Below, piece by piece: positions 1 to 13,955 of a DNA stretch of 64,000 nt. Position numbers and translations under genes: made by a program. Within the stretch, counting starts at the first letter, position 1, and each line of letters begins with the position of its first letter. The stretch is from Lepus europaeus. Taxonomy: Eukaryota > Chordata > Mammalia > Lagomorpha > Leporidae. The DNA lies in the NCBI RefSeq assembly GCF_033115175.1, contig NC_084835.1:25439858-25503857 (forward strand), read 5' to 3'. The notes under the pieces are model-generated. The model saw nothing but the letters and a program-made list of their open reading frames with translations, was not told the origin of the DNA and searched no databases.

Positions 1-93
1 TCACTGTACCTACTTCATTATCCTTTCCTACTCCTCCCTGCTAGACTAATCTGTGTGGGCCTTTCAGGACTATCTTTTAAACAAGATGTTTCT

Positions 94-793
94 TTTTTTT
101 TTTAAGATTTATTTTATTGGGCTGGCGCCGCGGCTCACTAGGCTAATCTTCCACCTGCGGCGCCGGTACACGGGGTTCTAGTCCCGGTCGGGGCGCCGGA
201 TTCTGTCCCGGTTGCCCCTCTTCCAGGCCAGCTCTCTGCTATGGCCCGGGAAGGCAGTGGAGGATGGCCCAAGTGCTTGGGCCCTGCACCCCATGGGAGA
301 CCAGGAGAAGCTCCTGGCTCCTGCCTTCGGATCAGCGCAGTGCGCCGGCCACAGCACACCGGCCACAGCGCACCGGCCACAGCGGCCATTGGAGGGTGAC
401 CCAACGGCAAAGGAAGACCTTTCTCTCTGTCTCTCTCTCTCACTGTCCACTCTGCCTGTCAAAAAAAAAAAAAATTATTCCGGAATAAAAAAAAAATTAA
501 AAAAAAAAGATTTATTTTATTTGAAAGACAAAGTTACAGAGAGAGGCAGAGACAGAGAGAGAGGTCTTCCATCCTCTGGTTCACTCCTATCGAAAGCCAA
601 GAGCCAGGAGCTTCCTTTGGGTCTCCCATGTGGGTGCAGGGACGCAAGCGCTTCGGCCATCTTCTGCTGCTTTCCCAGGCCACAGCAGAGAGCTGGATCA
701 GAAGAGGAGCAGCTGGGACTAGAACCAGCACCCATATGGGATGCCGGTGCTTCAGGCCAGTGCTTTAACCCGCTGCACCACAGCGCCAGCCCC
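94..793 (-). repeat. Older CSINE, reverse orientation, split by the copy at 119-475
   Basis: The body runs from its T-tail at 94 to AGCGCCAGCCCC at 793, interrupted by the younger element. It is flanked by the 14-bp duplication AACAAGATGTTTCT (80-93 and 794-807). Confidence 0.92.
119..475 (+). repeat. CSINE, young, inserted into an older CSINE
   Basis: Full-length rabbit C-repeat with head, B-box GGTTCTAGTCC, CT region and A-tail. It is flanked by the 15-bp duplication AAGATTTATTTTATT (104-118 and about 507-521). Confidence 0.92.
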
Positions 794-1001
794 AACAAGA
801 TGTTTCTAAAATTCCACCCCCCACCTTGCTTCCCTTTGTGGCTAAGGTATCCAAGTATCCTGTACATCACCCCCAAGACTGCATACCACCATGCAGTTCT
901 GCCTCCATCTGTCCCTCTTCCTCCTTGACTGTCATCCCCTTTAAGACAGGGACTCAGCATTATGCCCCATGCCTAAGGGCCTGGTGCAAAAGAGACTTCT
1001 T

Positions 1002-1260
1002 GGGGCTGGCACTGTGACATAGCAGGTAGAGTTGCCGCCTGTGGTGCCGGCATCTCATGTGGGCACCAGTTCGAATCCCAGCTGCTCCACTTCTGATCCA
1101 GCTCTCTGCTATGGCCTAGGAAGGCAGTGGAAGGTGCACCAAGTCATTGGGCCCCGGCACCCATGTGGGAGACCCAGAAGAAGCTCCTGTCTCCTGGCTT
1201 CAGATCAGCATAGCTTTGGCCATTGCAGCCAATTGGAGAGTGAACCAGCGGATGGAAGAC

Positions 1261-1310
<50 letters not shown>

Positions 1311-1386
1311 CTCCTTCTCTCTCTGTAACTCTTTCAAACAAATAAATAAATCTTTAAAAAAAAAAAAAGAAGAAGAAGAAGAAGAG
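1002..1386 (+). repeat. CSINE with expanded (CT)n and (GAA)n tail
   Basis: GGGGCTGGCACTGTGACAT head, a (CT) run of more than 40 bp at about 1262-1306, AAATAAATAAATC, an A-tail and GAA repeats. Confidence 0.88.
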
Positions 1387-1486
1387 AGTTCCTGGGATAT
1401 ATTTGTAGGATGATTAACTACTGACTACAAAGTTAAGGTAGGGGATTTCAGGTGAAGCATGGAGTGTGCTTTCATGTTTGTGGCAG

Positions 1487-1628
1487 AACAAAGAATACGT
1501 GTGCCGTGGCCATGACTACGAGAGGCTGGAGGCCTTCCAACAGCGGATGCTCAGCGAGTTCCCACAGGCTGTCGCCATGCAGCACCCCAACCATCCTGAC
1601 GACGCCATCCTACAGTGCGATGCCCAGT
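1487..1628 (+). CDS. DOCK3: DOCK3 coding exon (DHR-2), first in window
   Basis: Acceptor TTTGTGGCAG precedes NKEYVCRGHDYERLEAFQQR; the donor is T|GTATCT. The frame is open throughout and ends in phase 1, matching the next exon through a split Tyr codon (T|AC). This is DHR-2 sequence typical of DOCK-A/B proteins. Confidence 0.93.
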
Positions 1629-4600
1629 GTATCTTTTGACACTTGACTGGGGGGAGGGGCCCTGGGAGGTGAGTCCCACTCAGTCAGCTGCCCCTGGCCC
1701 CTTCACAGGCCAGGTTACCCCTAGTCCTGAACCTGTGTGTGTTCTTAGCACTGAATCCATACCTAGCAAGATACTCCTGCCTCCCAGAGGAAACAGTGGC
1801 ATGCCCTTACCCATGGGTGGCTTGTGGATACCCCTAAGCAAGACTTCAGTGGAGCCTTTATCCCTCAGGCTGACTGCTACCAGCAGCTTAGTCCTCCCTG
1901 CCCTATGAGGGGCCTGCCCAGCGAGTCAGGAGTAATCACTGTGCAGGATGGACCAGGGCTCTTGTCACAGGGATACCACCTGTGCTGTGTTCTGCTCCAT
2001 TCCCTTGTGCACTGTGACTGCCCCTCGTCTTTGTCAGAGATCCAGGCATGCAGGGAGCAGAAGGAAATAGAAGTGCCTGTGGTTTGTTGGCACATGGGAA
2101 TTGAATGCTTACATGGGCCTGCCCTTTACCCTCCCTCACCCAACTTTCTTGGAGACCATGTGATAGCCACTAAGACTGTGGCATACTTGTTCCAGAGAGG
2201 GGAGGGCAAGCAGACCCCAATCTGTTTTCTCTCCACCAGTACTCCAAATAGTATTAAAAGTTGTTTTGCAGTAAATATAATTTGTGTCAAGGGAGTGGGA
2301 GGCAAGCCCAGGACCTTGTAACCTTCTCTCTCTCCTGTGGAGTGGAGATCTACTCTTTTTTTCCCTTCTTTCTTAAAGGGCAGCAGAGAACACTTGACTG
2401 GGTGCTCAAGAGGCTCACTACTGAAGCAGGGAGGGAGAGAGGCAGAGAGAGATTACTAAGCGAGCTTGGGCCTGATTTGCCCCTTTGAGATCTGCTGCCT
2501 CCGCCTCCGCTTCCAATAGAGATCAGGCTAGTGTGCTCTTCTCTCCTTGGAGATGACAGGGGTCAGCAGTTCAGGTCCATTGCTTTGGCACGCCTGGGTT
2601 TCCCCTTCACTTCCTGCCCAGACTTGCAGATCTATGCAGTGACGCCCATTCCAGATTATGTGGATGTTCTGCAGATGGATAGGGTCCCGGATCGCGTCAA
2701 GAGCTTCTATCGTGTCAACAATGTGAGGAAGTTCCGGTACGACAGGCCTTTTCATAAAGGCCCCAAGGACAAGGAGAATGAATTCAAGGTGAACAAATCT
2801 AGGAAAGCAGGGGCAGAGCTCACAGCAAGTCCAGGGGAGAGCACACTTTTTTGGGTTCTTGTCACTGTTAGACCCCTAGGGTAGGTAGGGTGTGGCAAAA
2901 CTTGCCTAACTGCCTGCACTTGCCTGTGCCCTCCTTGCAGAGCCTGTGGATTGAACGCACCACACTGACTTTGACCCACAGCTTGCCTGGCATCTCTCGA
3001 TGGTTCGAAGTGGAGAGGAGGGAACTGGTGAGACACGACTCAGACAGGGCTGTGCGTCACACTGCTCCCTCAGCACTAGCTCTGGGACCTTTCTCTAAGG
3101 ACTAACGAAAGAGCATTTCAGCCACTTGCCTGCCCTAGGCTCCCCCAGATCATTCCTGTGCTAGGAGCTGTGTACTGCTCTTATCCAATGCACACAGTAT
3201 CCCTAGACCACACTATTTTTAAGGTTCCATTTTACAGAGAAGAAAACCATTCAGGAAGCTGGAGCACTCTGATTTCAAAACTAGTGCTCTTCAATATTTG
3301 CTGTGCTTCCAAGTGCCTGTAAATCAGAAAGGAAAAATAGAAAGGGTCAAGGGGTCTGAAGTCCCTAGAAGCAAGAAAATGGAACCAACATCAGAAGTCT
3401 TAGATCCCTACTCTCAGGAACATGATGAGTCCTGGATGACACTGTGCTGTGTGCCCCAGGTGGAGGTGAGCCCTCTGGAGAATGCCATCCAAGTTGTTGA
3501 GAATAAGAACCAGGAGCTGCGGGCCCTGATCAGCCAATATCAGCACAAGCAGGTGCATGGCAACATCAACCTGCTCAGCATGTGCCTGAATGGTGTCATT
3601 GATGCAGCTGTTAATGGAGGCATTGCACGCTACCAGGAGGTGAGCGGGGCCCCTAACCGAAACCCATGCCAGTACTTGTATGGAGAGATGCTGTGCAGGC
3701 TCCTCCTCTTAGGATCGCAGTGTCCATGGACAGCCTTCCCAGCTGACCGTCTCCTTGCTAAGCTAACTTGGGATGGCCCTGGGATGAAACCCCCAACTTC
3801 TCCTTATTCCTGTGGCACAGCTCCCTAGTAGGCCCTTTCTTCATTTTTGTTCTTTGAACTCTGATAAATGGGTAATCCATCTGATTAGGAAAGGATTGTT
3901 AAATGGCCTCCAAGAGGCATCCTAAAGCCCAGCCCTATATGAGAAACAAGTTGTAAGCTGGCTAAGAGGCTAGGCTCTGGTCCCAGGCCACCAACCCTGC
4001 TTGTCCTATGCAGGCTGTTCAGGCTCTGGGAGACGTAGCCACCTTCAGTCCTTCTCAGAACTAGAAACATCTCTGAATACCAGATGTTCAAACAGGCTAG
4101 GAGGGAGGTACTAGTGTGTGTACCCATGAAGAAGCAGCCTGGCTGCCTTTTAGGTGGCACCTTTGGACTCAGACCTCCTGGGGGGGGGGGCATCTAAGTA
4201 GTAGTCCTAGGAAGTGTTCCTGATTTACCTTTTCCTGTCACAGGCCTTCTTTGATAAAGATTACATAACCAAGCACCCAGGAGATGCTGAGAAGATCACC
4301 CAGCTCAAGGAGCTCATGCAGGAGCAGGTATGGTTTGCAGGGCTTGGAGGCTCGTGGCCTGTGGAAAAGGCCATGTACTGCAACATGTCAGTAATTCTCA
4401 GGGGCTGCTCCCTGGTTGATAGAGTGGCCTTGTTTGTCACCCTTATAGGTCCACGTCCTTGGAGTTGGGCTAGCAGTTCATGAGAAGTTCGTACACCCAG
4501 AAATGCGGCCTTTGCACAAGAAGCTGATTGATCAATTCCAAATGATGCGGGCCAGTCTCTACCATGTAAGCTGATCCACGTCCTGCTCCTGCTGCAGAAC

Positions 4601-7600
4601 CAGGTGTCATTTCCTCTAGACCTGTGCCACAAGCCAGACGAAAGTGGGAGGAAGAAGCTGTCCCTACCACAGAGGGGCAGAAGGCAGAGATAGGTGCTCA
4701 GGATCCGCTTTCTCACTCTCCCAAAGAAGGAGTCAGATTCAAGGGCAAAGAAAAGTTTTTCAGGTACCATGATAGTGAGTAGAGGTTTTAATTATATTGA
4801 AGAAAAGAGCTAAAGGATATGGCCCACCTGTAGGGAGATATTTTTCATCCCAAGAGTCTCAAGAGGTAAGATGTGGCCTGAGCCAACACTCTCATCTCCC
4901 TTCTCCTCTCCTCTCCCTCCCCATCTTCATGCCTCCCTTCATCTCTCTTTTTCCTCTCCTTACCTTTCCACCGTAACTTCCTTTTCTCTGTCCTCCTCCC
5001 TCTCCCTGTCAGTTTCCTCCATGTCTGGTGACCCAGGCTTACATCTGGCAAAACCTAGTACTTTCATGCTATTTATTTATTTTTTTAAGATTTGTTTTAT
5101 TTATTTGAAAGACAGAGTTACAGAGAGAGGTAGAGACAGAGAGAGAGGTCTTCCATCTGCTGGTTTACTCCCTAAATGGCTGCAGTGGCCAGAGCTGAGC
5201 TGATCCACAGTCAGAAGCCAGAAGCTTCTTACAGGTCTCCCACATGGGCACAAGGGCCCAAGGACTTTGGATCAGAAGTGGAGCAGCCAGGACTCAAACC
5301 GGTGACCATATGGGATGCCGGCGCTTCAGGCCAGAGCTTTAACCTGCTATACCACAGCACCGACCATCTTTGCTGACTGCTCTTAAAGGTGTTTGTCAGG
5401 TTCTGGAGTTAGACCAGGCCCTAGAACAGGATAGGGAAACTTTCTCTGCCAAGAGCCATTTGGATATTTATAACATCGTTTGCAGGCCCTGAAAAATCAT
5501 CATCTGCTATAGATTTATTAAATTTCAAGTCCCACCTGAAGCTGGCTTGACAGGACTCGACCAAATGATTTCACAGCCTTAAATGACCCACCAGCTGGAC
5601 ATTCCCCAACTCTGAGATCTCCCTAACTCTGTCCTGGCTCCTTAGCCTCCACAGCAGGATTTGGCCCAAAGATTGGTATGTAAAAGGAGGGCCTGTATTC
5701 CAGCACTCATTTTCCTTGGCAGGTGTTACAGGAAATCCTGGCTGGCTGAGAATAAGGTTTAATGTGCCCTGAGCCCTGTATTCACCTACCCTCACTACAT
5801 TTTCAAGAATGGGGCTGACTCTAAATGTTCTCTAGAGAAGCCTTCCTTCTAAATATTCTAGTTCCCAGACCTTGAGGGATACAAACCCAATTGTCTGCTG
5901 CTACCCAGCACCCAAGCCTAGTTCTCTTATTACCCGGAACTACTGGGTAAATGTGGCTGGGAAGGTAGGAAGTACAGCTGTTCAGTACTGGGCCAGGATG
6001 CCATGGACAAGAAGATCCCCTTTAGGAGATGACAGCTGGCTACAGAAGCCCCGGGGAGTGTATTAGCATTTTGTTACTTTAGCTAAAATACCTGAAAGGA
6101 GATTTTGGAAAAGAAGAGGTTTATTTCAGTTTACAGTTACAGTTCAGGATTTGTAGGCTCTGTCGTGTGGCATCTGTGGAGACTGGTCATGGCTGGTACA
6201 GAAGAATGAACACATGGTAAGCAGAAAGCAGAGAGCACTAGTGAAATGTGGACTGTGAAATAACCAATCCTCTCTCAAGAAACACCCTCTGAGGGCACAC
6301 TCCTAATGACTGAAAGACTTCCCAGTGGCACTACCTCTCAGACACCATGATTAGATCAAATCTTTATCCTTAATTCCTCAACCAGTAATATTAAAACATT
6401 GGAGTTTAAACATCTGTATGAGTTCTGGGGAGACAAATCCTACTCAACCCATAACAAGGTTTGTCTCCTTAGACTCAGTGGTTGTGACCACTTAATGCTG
6501 AGCAGTTTTATTTGTGGATACTGTGGGTTGTGGCCATCTCAGTCTTTCCAGGCTCCCAATTTAGGTCACAGCCTGTTCCTGTACAAAAGCAGACAGCAGG
6601 AAAAGCAAAAATGGGGGGAAAAGCTTGTCATAGTCTGAGACACACTTTACAGACAAAAGTCCACAAAACCTGAAATACTTCCTTTTTGTCATGATTCCCC
6701 ATGCTATCTTACACTGAAACTTACAGAGAAGGTCTTTCTCCCTTAAAATGTTGGTGTCCATTTAATCAAGAACTTGGGTAGTGTCACTGAATCCGAAGGG
6801 TACAGACCATCACTTCTCATTGCACCGTGTCCTCTGCTGACTTGGCTACCCTCTGCTGTGTGAAGACTTCCCCATCACAGCAGGTGGCCCAGGCAGGCAA
6901 GATCCTGGCCACCGAGGAGGTCCTCTGCCATGACAGCAGTCAGGTCCCTGCAGCAAAAAGCACAAAATGCACACCCACGTATGTGAAGGTCTCTAGAGAC
7001 GCACTGCAGCTCCCTGCATGCTCTGGAAGAAGAGGGTGGAGAATCTGCTGCTGCTATGGGCAGAGCTCAGCAACATTCTCAGTGGACTTAGGGCCCCTGA
7101 AAGCCACAGATGATGAAGGGCTTGAGGAAACCTGGCACAGCTGTGCGCTCCTCCCTTAGAGCTGCAGACGGGGACACAAACCAACATGCTGACACCTGGG
7201 AAGGTTTGAGATGAGACGTTTCTGCCAAGAAGTCAACATACTTAATAAGAACTTAATTATGTTAAAATTGAACTGTGCTGTTTTTCAATTACTTACACCA
7301 GAATTTTGTGTCCTGTCTCCCCATAGACTGTGTCACAGGCAACACAGCCCAAGTCTCTAAGAGCTGGGCCGTTTAGCAGTCCGAGGGATTGGCCCAGTTC
7401 CAATCCTTGTGTGAGACGCACCCGCTGACTAACTGCTGATGAGCTCTCCCTCCCTTCCTTCACAGGTCATCATCTGCATTTCCTGCAGTGACAAAGCCTG
7501 TAAACTCGGATCTGATGAACCCAAGAACTCAGATACGCTTTTCTTAATGGGCAGCCCAGAGTCTCATGGCTTGTGGTCTGGGTCCCAGTGCAGTTAGGAG

Positions 7601-10600
7601 GGTCTGTCAGTCATGAAAGTTCATCAGTTCTGGTTCAGCCAATAGTATCTGATTCTTCTTTGTTTCTTTTGTATTTTCAACCACCAACCAGCTCCTCCCT
7701 CCTGCCCCTAATTACTTACCTTTTCTTTACTCTCTGTGAATGGGCCTTCATTTCTCAACAGGAGTTTCCAGGTTTGGATAAGTTAAGTCCTGCATGTTCA
7801 GGCACCAGCACCCCACGGGGAAACGTTCTGGCATCCCATAGCCCTATGAGCCCTGAGAACATCAAGATGACCCACCGGCACAGGTACGGCCTTCGGGACA
7901 AAGGCGGGTTCTCCCCCAGGAGGTAAGTCTGAATGTTAAGGGCTAGAAGAATGAGTTCCAGAGTGCTTGTGCACATTCCCTCACATACTCTCAAACCTGA
8001 GAACACAGAGCTCCTGCCACAGGACTCACAAGCTGCTTCCAGTCACTGTCTTGTCTGACAGAAGCATAGACCTGGTATTGTGGGGGAACATGGAAGAAGA
8101 AGCCTTGGGATAAAGTGTTGAAAGATAAGTAGTAAACTACTAGGCAGAAAAGAATTGGGGTTAGGATGGCAATGAGGTAAGACCCAGGCAAAGTGAGTGG
8201 CATGTGCAGAAGTCTCAAGGTGTGAACAGGCTAGCCTGATTGCTACCACAGGTAGAGTTGGTAGCTGGAATACAGGATTCTGTGGAATGAAGGGAGCCAG
8301 GACCCACTCTGATGGGGCCTTGTTTGTGCAGGCCTTTAGACTTGATCCCAAGGAGAATGAGGGTCACCAATTGGTTTTAAGGAGGAAAACAACGTAGTGA
8401 GGTGGACGTTGAAGATATGGCTGCTGTAAATTCAGGATCCCTGGCTTGTCAGGGCTCCGCTGAGGATACCCTAAGCCTCCAGGGCAGGAAGGCCAGGTTG
8501 AAGGAGAAGGCTGGCGAAAGGAACACCTCACTCGGGCTTCTTTTCCAGTGTGAACAGCAGCTCAGCACTGAGTGAAAACCGAATACATAAGAAGTAACAA
8601 ACACATGGGGGTCTTTCTGATATTGTTAGAGGAGAGCTATTGGCAAATGTGTGGCCACAGGTAGGGAAGGCAATCCACAGAGAGTTCACAGCCAGATATT
8701 TTGATAGCTCTTCCCTTCCAGACAGACACCTGTCCTAGGAGTAGATCCCATCATGTTGTAGACAGTGGGGAGGCACTGGCTCAGACCTACATCCCCTAGC
8801 AAGGCGTGTGTGTGTGGGATCCTTGACCTCATTCAACATGTCTCCCTTTCATTTATCCTGACAAACTGCTGATGTCATCAGACTGAGTAGCTGTTAAACC
8901 ATGTAATTCTAGCTAGAGGCTGTGCCAGCCCACTATAGTCCCTCCCAAGACCAGGGAGGGGCTCCTGAACAGCAAGGTGGGAGCAAGCAGCAAGCAGACC
9001 TCAGATGGGTATGCACATTGGCAATAAAACTTCCCCAGTGGTGGCTAACAAACCCCTCTCCTCTGTCCCCCTGCCACCCAGCATGGCTCCTCAACCGCGG
9101 GCCTGACTCCTCCCTATTTCCCACTCTTGCTCACAGCCCCATGAACTTGATGGGCACAGGCCGCCATTCATCATCCTCTCTCTCCTCACATGCGTCTAGT
9201 GAAGCGGGAAACATGGTGATGATGGGCGACAGCTCCATGGGCGAGGCACCTGAGGACCTTTACCACCACATGCAGGTACCAGAGATGTCTAAGGAGAATG
9301 GCCCAGGTACCATACCTAGAAGAGTGGATGTTCTGTTAGAGGGTCTGGTCTGAGGTCGGAATTCAGAATACCCTTCGCCACAGCTAGCAAAACCTCTTTC
9401 ACACACCATCCCAAATCTCAGTTCCCAGGCTGTATTTCCCACAAAGGAAATCCAGTTTCTATCCTGGTTACTCTCAGAGAGATCCCATAGGAAAAATTGT
9501 CTGCTAAATTGTGCTCCTGCCTAGCATTCTGAGGGCCAAGTCCTGCTTCCTCCGTGGGTACCAATCCAGCAGTCCTATCCCCAAGTGGATGGTATGGGTA
9601 GCCCCTAGTGCTGACCATCAGCCTGACCTCCATCAGGATCCAACATGCAGCATCAGGCATTAGGTCTGGGGCACCTCAGAGCAAGAAGAAGCCAACCGTG
9701 GCCCAGCTCTGTAGCCCTGGTAATTCAGAGCTCTATCCCACTAATTTTTCTCCCTTTGCAGCTCATGTATCCCAACCCCAGGTACCAAGGCTCAATCACC
9801 AACGTCTCTGTTCTGTCCTCGTCCCAGGCAAGCCCTTCTTCCTCCAGCCTGAGTTCCACTCACTCAGCGCCATCCCAGATGATTACCTCTGCCCCTCCCA
9901 GCGCCCGAGGTAAGGATGGCAGGTGCTGCTTGCACAAGGGAGAGGAGAGGGCTGCATGAACCCTACTCGTTCTACTTTCTTCTGTGGCTGTGTCTTTGAG
10001 GGCGGCCCTGTGACTTAGAGAATGTTCGTTGGTGGTTTCAGTACTAAGGACTCCAGGGTTCCTACCTCCAGAACTCTGCTTCTGGCTGGCTTTAGGCTGT
10101 TCTGAGCAGCAGCTGCTACTGTGCTGCCAGTCATTGCATCTCTACCTCAATAAGAGAAACACAACCTAGGAGAAAGCTCAGTTCTTTCCCGCTGAAACGT
10201 TTGCCAGAATAAAGATCAAAGTCAAGGCAAAAGTGACTTTATTGTCTGGAAGAATTGAGCATCATGACAAAATAAAGGAAGTTTGAAGGTTAAACTTAAC
10301 CCTACATTGTGATATTCTAAAACAGTAATAATCAAAAACCTTTTCTTCCATTGGGAAAGGCATAATCAGGAGAGAGAGCTCTGTAAAAAACTATTTATTT
10401 TGCCAATTATTGCTTGATTTCTTATCCAATTGAATAAAAATATTTTCCTCTGAGAGCCAGCATCTTTGTGACATTCTGATACCCAGCCATGCAGTGAGAG
10501 TTGATTCTGTCCTTTTAGATAGAAGTATTCACAGTAGAATGGAAATTAGCTGTGGTGAATAAAATAGTGCTTCCTGGGGCTGGCTGCACAGAATAACAGT

Positions 10601-13600
10601 GATCTGAGCATCCAGTCCCTGGCTGCTCCCTCAAGGCTTCAGAATGAAGAGTGGATCTCTGTGTTCTTCTCATTATTATGAAGACAAAAATAGCACAAAC
10701 ATACGACATGGGAGGTTATTAAGGAGATAATCTCTCCAAAACACACAAACTTATGAGGTCTGTAGTAGCAGTGAAGGAGAGAACAAGAGCCTTGTGGCAT
10801 GATGGAGAGATGCAGTGGCCAGCTAGGAAACGCCATAGCCGAGAATGGAGGGAAGAGTGGCAAGGTTACAACAGGGCAGTCCCAGACTCACCTGAAGCAT
10901 CCAGACCAACTTTTCATTTCTTGGGAGAAACAGGTGCATGAGAGGAGCTTAAAGCCTCCTAACCCACCCATGGCCAAACAGAATTCAGAGTACACCCCTC
11001 AGGCTAGTATCCATTCTACCAGCCATGCTCCTTTTAAACATGAAATAGGTGATTCAGAAAATGGGACCCAACATTTTGAAGCGATGTAAACAAACCAGTG
11101 AATTGGCACATGCTGAAGAGTTGTCAACTTGTGAAGACTTCGGATACAGAGAAGGAATGCTGATTGGATTATGAAGAAGGCACCCTAAATGGTGGCTTTG
11201 GAAGTAAAAGGAAGGAAACTCTGAGAAGTGAGCCTTGAATGTCGTAGTGGAGGTGGGCATGAAACAGTGTCTTAAGGTAAATGTACCTGACAAGACCTGC
11301 AGAAACAGACTTTGTAATCCCATTTGTTTGAGTTTTCTCCTAAACATCTATAGGATGTGCTCAGCCATATCTACCCTTTTTATCTAACCTTAGATAAATA
11401 TAAGCCTTTTTCTGGGTATTCTTGCTTAAGGCAGATCTCTGAATCATGATTGTTGATAAAGACAGAAGGCTGCAAAAGATGGACATTTTAACTCGGATCT
11501 GCTATGGCCTTGCTCAGATACTTTCTGCAGGCTGTGCCTGGTGCTCAGTGCTCTGGAGAACAAAGGGGAAGAACAAGCAAGCCTTGCTTCAGGGACCTCA
11601 CAGGATGGCTGTCACACCTTTGTCTTTCCAGCTGTTTTATTTATTCACTCATCAAGCATTTCCTGAGCCCTAGGTAAGGAAGCTTTGTGACATCTGAGTT
11701 GAACAGAAAAAATTCCTCTCTCCTTGTTTGAAAATACCCTTCTTTATTTCACATGGCTAGGTTATCTGCTGTTGCATACCAAACCACATCCATAGCTTAG
11801 TGTCTTAAATCATCTCTCACCCTTCTGTGGATTACCAGGCCTCACTGAAATCAGATGAGCATTAGGGCTGAATCACCTGAGGCCTAGCTGGACTGGATGT
11901 CCTAGATGGCTCACTTGCATGGTTGGCACTTGATGGGAGCTATCAGCTGGGGCTGTCAACTGGAGCCCCTGTATGTGGCCTTTCCATGTGGCATAGGTTT
12001 CTTAACAGCATGATGGCTGACTTCCTCAGAGCAAGCATCCCAAGAGACTGACAGAAGATGCAAGATGCTTTCATACCCTGCCTTGGATATCCCAGAATGC
12101 CCCCTTTGCCAAGTCTATTAGCTGGTTAAATTACCAAGTCCAACCTAGATGTCAGGGAGGGCAGTGAGACTGCACCTCATGTTGTGAGGAGTGGCATATG
12201 TGTTTTGGGAGGGAAGACCTAGATGATCATCGTTTTGGGAGATACTCAGAATAACAAGACCACAGGATATCACACAGAACAAGTTTAAGAAAAGCCACTT
12301 CCCTTTCTGTGGTAGACAATAAGTGCAAAACTAGACAAAATGGCTAAGTAACTGGGCCCAAAGTAGGGAATGATGACAAGGGCAGAGGAAGTAACAAGAG
12401 AAAATCCCTTCTAGACAACAGCATCCATACAGCCCATGTGTGGGCCCATCTGGAGAAAGCCACAGGCCTCGTATTGTGAAAGAAGGCAGAAAACCATGTG
12501 TGATGTGCATTGCAGAGGATGACATGTTTTCCAATGGATGTGGTAGATGCATTCTGGGCCAAGAAGTGAGGGAGGAATCCACTCTGCAGGATTTGTGTAT
12601 GGTGTTAATGGTTAGAGAAAAATCTCATGGAAAATTGGAGTTACTTCCCCCACATTCAGGAGTGGTCATGAGATCAGTTGCGGTCTTTACCATACCCAGG
12701 GGTTTGTCTGCTGAGATTTCTGTTCTTGGAAAACCTCTCAGATGAATGATGACCTGCAAAGCAAGTCAGCAGCTCCCCCTGGTGGTCACAAGACTGGGGC
12801 TAGGAAACCAGGGGATTTTGAATGCTCCTCCTTGAATAACTCGTCACACCAGGACTGACCTCCCTGGGGGTTACCAGACTCCTCCAACTCAAGTCTGTGG
12901 ACATGGAAGCCCTTGATCACATTTAAATGATTCCAGAAAATTAGTTGTCACCCTTCATACCTTGGGATTGGCAGCCTAGGAAGGGCAGAGAGAAGTAGGA
13001 GGGAAGTGAGGCAGTAGAGTTGAAAAGTTCAGTGGCAGCACAGAGCACCCTTTGTTACAGCACCAGAGGTGCCACGTGACATGAATCCAAATCCTCCATG
13101 GAGCCCCTGGAGCCTGAAGGCTGCTATCCCTCCATGTTAGTTCCCCAGCATGGATCACAGAGGACATAGACATGGGCTTGGCCTTGTGAGCCAGCCTGAG
13201 AGCTCTGTGAGCAGAGGGAACAGGAACCAGGTGGTATGCCAGGATCCAGCCACACGCTGGTGTGGATGGAGCATTCTGTAGGAGTGCGAGACCATGGACC
13301 TGGTGTAAAGATGCTGCATGTCTGTGCATGTTTATGGAAGGCAGCCCTGGCCAGAGCTGAGCTGCTTGCTAAGAAGACACCATACACATAAGTAGGAAAG
13401 GAGCTATTTTCTTTTTTCTTTACATATCTGTCTTCATGAGGTTGCCCAAGAGCACAAATCCTAAAAAGAGATCATAGAAATTAGTAAAATCACCAAGTAA
13501 TTTTTAAAAAGGGGCGGCAGGCCCAGATTCTTGAAAAAGGATACTTAACTTATTCCCTTATCAATGAGGGACACTTTAAAGACTAGGTTTTAAAGCCAGC

Positions 13601-13920
13601 CCTGGCCAGCGCCGTGGCTCAACAGGCTAATCCTCCGCGTAGCGGCGCCGGCACACCGGGTTCTAGTCCCAGTCGAGGCACCGGATTCTGTCCCGGTTGC
13701 CCCTCTTCCAGGCCAGCTCTCTGCTATGGCCCGGGAGTGCAGTGGAGGATGGCCCAAGTGCTTGGGCCCTGCACCCCATGGGAGACCAGGAGAAGCACCT
13801 GGCTCCTGGCTTCGGATCAGCGCGATGCACCGGCTGCAGCGGCCATTGGAGGGTGAACCAACGGCAAAAAGGAAGACCTTTCTCTCTGTCTCTCTCTCTC
13901 ACTATCCACTCTGCCTGTTA

Positions 13921-13955
<35 letters not shown>

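Larger units (their letters stand above)
1..1486 (+). other. DOCK3: DOCK3 intron (partial), filled largely by SINEs
   Basis: No coding signal. It holds a nested pair of CSINE copies (80-807) and a third copy (1002-1386). The preceding DOCK3 exon must lie left of the window. Confidence 0.8.
4566..7761 (+). other. DOCK3: DOCK3 intron, 3.2 kb
   Basis: Contains a reverse CSINE (5071-5367), a copy of a dispersed repeat near 5.4-5.6 kb, an ERVL-MaLR-like LTR remnant (6064-6463), and about 1.2 kb (6.5-7.7 kb) in which I recognise nothing. Confidence 0.75.

Noticed and set aside
131-190. tRNA-like A/B-box sequence in CSINE heads
   Set aside because: GGTTCTAGTCC is a B-box, but it belongs to the tRNA-derived SINE. 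No cloverleaf of a functional tRNA gene can be folded.
212-928. 238-codon plus-strand open frame at the left edge
   Set aside because: It is built from two nested CSINE copies; similar frames recur in every copy in the window.
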